A stretch of 64,000 nt of DNA from an uncultured Desulfobacter sp. (GTDB taxonomy: Bacteria; Desulfobacterota; Desulfobacteria; Desulfobacterales; Desulfobacteraceae): positions 1,054,001 to 1,118,000 of the forward strand of contig NZ_OY761440.1 of the NCBI RefSeq assembly GCF_963664415.1. Direction: 5' to 3'. Below, piece after piece: positions 63,895-64,000 of the stretch. Position 1 is the first letter of the stretch. Each line of letters begins with the position of its first letter. The position numbers were made by a program, and so were the translations under genes. The notes under the pieces are model-generated. The model did no database searches. It was not told the origin of the DNA and was given only the letters and a program-made list of their open reading frames with translations.

Positions 63895-64000
63895 ACAGAG
63901 ACTCGACCCATACGGCATGGAGCTTTTTAGGCCGCAGCAGTTTTAAAAAACGAGTTTTTCCTGCGCCAAAATCCCCTTCAATGAGTACGCTTTGGCCCCT

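Larger units (their letters stand above)
61872..64000 (-). pseudogene. AAA ATPase (ExeA/TniB-like) gene split by an insertion sequence
   Basis: The N-terminal part enters from the right edge (64000 to 63903) with Walker A GDFGAGKTRFL. The C-terminal part (62359 to 61872) carries Walker B FIIIDEANDLDSRVW and SRLKTLILYPIEVEDFIEKY. Removing the IS and one 8-bp duplication restores the frame (WVESL joined to FNIHETL). ATPases of this class assist transposition (TniB, IstB, MuB) or secretion (ExeA). The true start lies beyond the window. The ORF start at 62381 is an artefact of the IS end. Confidence 0.85.

Noticed and set aside
1..64000. CRISPR arrays
   Set aside because: No run of short, evenly spaced identical repeats was seen. 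The repeated elements found are single, dispersed copies.

Overview
The window looks like the chromosome of an anaerobic, flagellated, Gram-negative Desulfobacterota (Desulfobacterales, a Desulfobacter/Desulfobacula-like sulfate reducer). This is inferred from the csrA-fliW flagellar arrangement, the DUF3450/long ExbB/ExbB/ExbD/TonB/TPR energiser operon, PEP-CTERM-like sorting signals, a butyrate kinase/phosphotransbutyrylase fusion and many radical SAM proteins. No rRNA or complete tRNA is present to settle it.

Layout. 1-8.1 kb: a flagellar block (end of flgF, flgG, flgA, flgH, flgI, flgJ-type rod protein, flgN, csrA, fliW on +; fliS, a FliT-like chaperone gene and flaG on -), then an IHF-alpha-like gene. 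The hook-junction, cap and filament genes (flgK, flgL, fliD, fliC), whose chaperones and regulators are here, are absent. 8.2-18.2 kb: a heterodimeric ABC exporter, a degenerate acetyl-CoA-synthetase-like protein followed by a kinase-transferase fusion, a zinc-ribbon PilZ protein and a Glu/Leu-type dehydrogenase. 18.4-32 kb: a PEP-CTERM-like secreted protein behind a G12 tract, then two divergent operons. One encodes a TonB energiser; the other a HutW-like radical SAM enzyme (frameshifted), a three-gene ECF transporter, a flavodoxin and a TonB-dependent receptor. Together they suggest anaerobic heme or tetrapyrrole acquisition. 32-40.5 kb: a solute-binding protein, two chemoreceptors, a lone periplasmic sensor, a PflA-like radical SAM protein and an HD-GYP phosphodiesterase.

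40.5-45.9 kb: an accessory island. An IS110-type transposase precedes a two-gene unit, a ParB-domain/AAA ATPase fusion overlapping a TOPRIM-like protein. The island is bracketed by two 70-bp direct repeats and is the best candidate for an undescribed defence system. 46-54.6 kb: a guanine deaminase/xanthine dehydrogenase operon, an M23 peptidase, a DUF1127 protein, LysR and a thioesterase.

54.8-61.2 kb: a string of integron gene cassettes with attC-like sites but no integrase in view. For several cassettes the first bases after the crossover are the reverse complement of that cassette's own terminal R'' box, which supports the assignment independently of the folds. Cassette genes encode a GNAT, an HNH nuclease, a DUF805 membrane protein, an SPFH protein, a truncated flavodoxin and unknowns. 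The DUF805 gene is split by an IS1595-type element with an 8-bp target duplication. At 61.9-64 kb an AAA ATPase gene is split by a second IS, also with an 8-bp duplication. Removing either element restores an open frame.

Across the window a roughly 95-nt structured sequence recurs five times (near 16.4, 18.7, 19.7, 33.0 and 53.1 kb) with compensatory changes in two hairpins. It is a candidate small RNA family or dispersed structured repeat.
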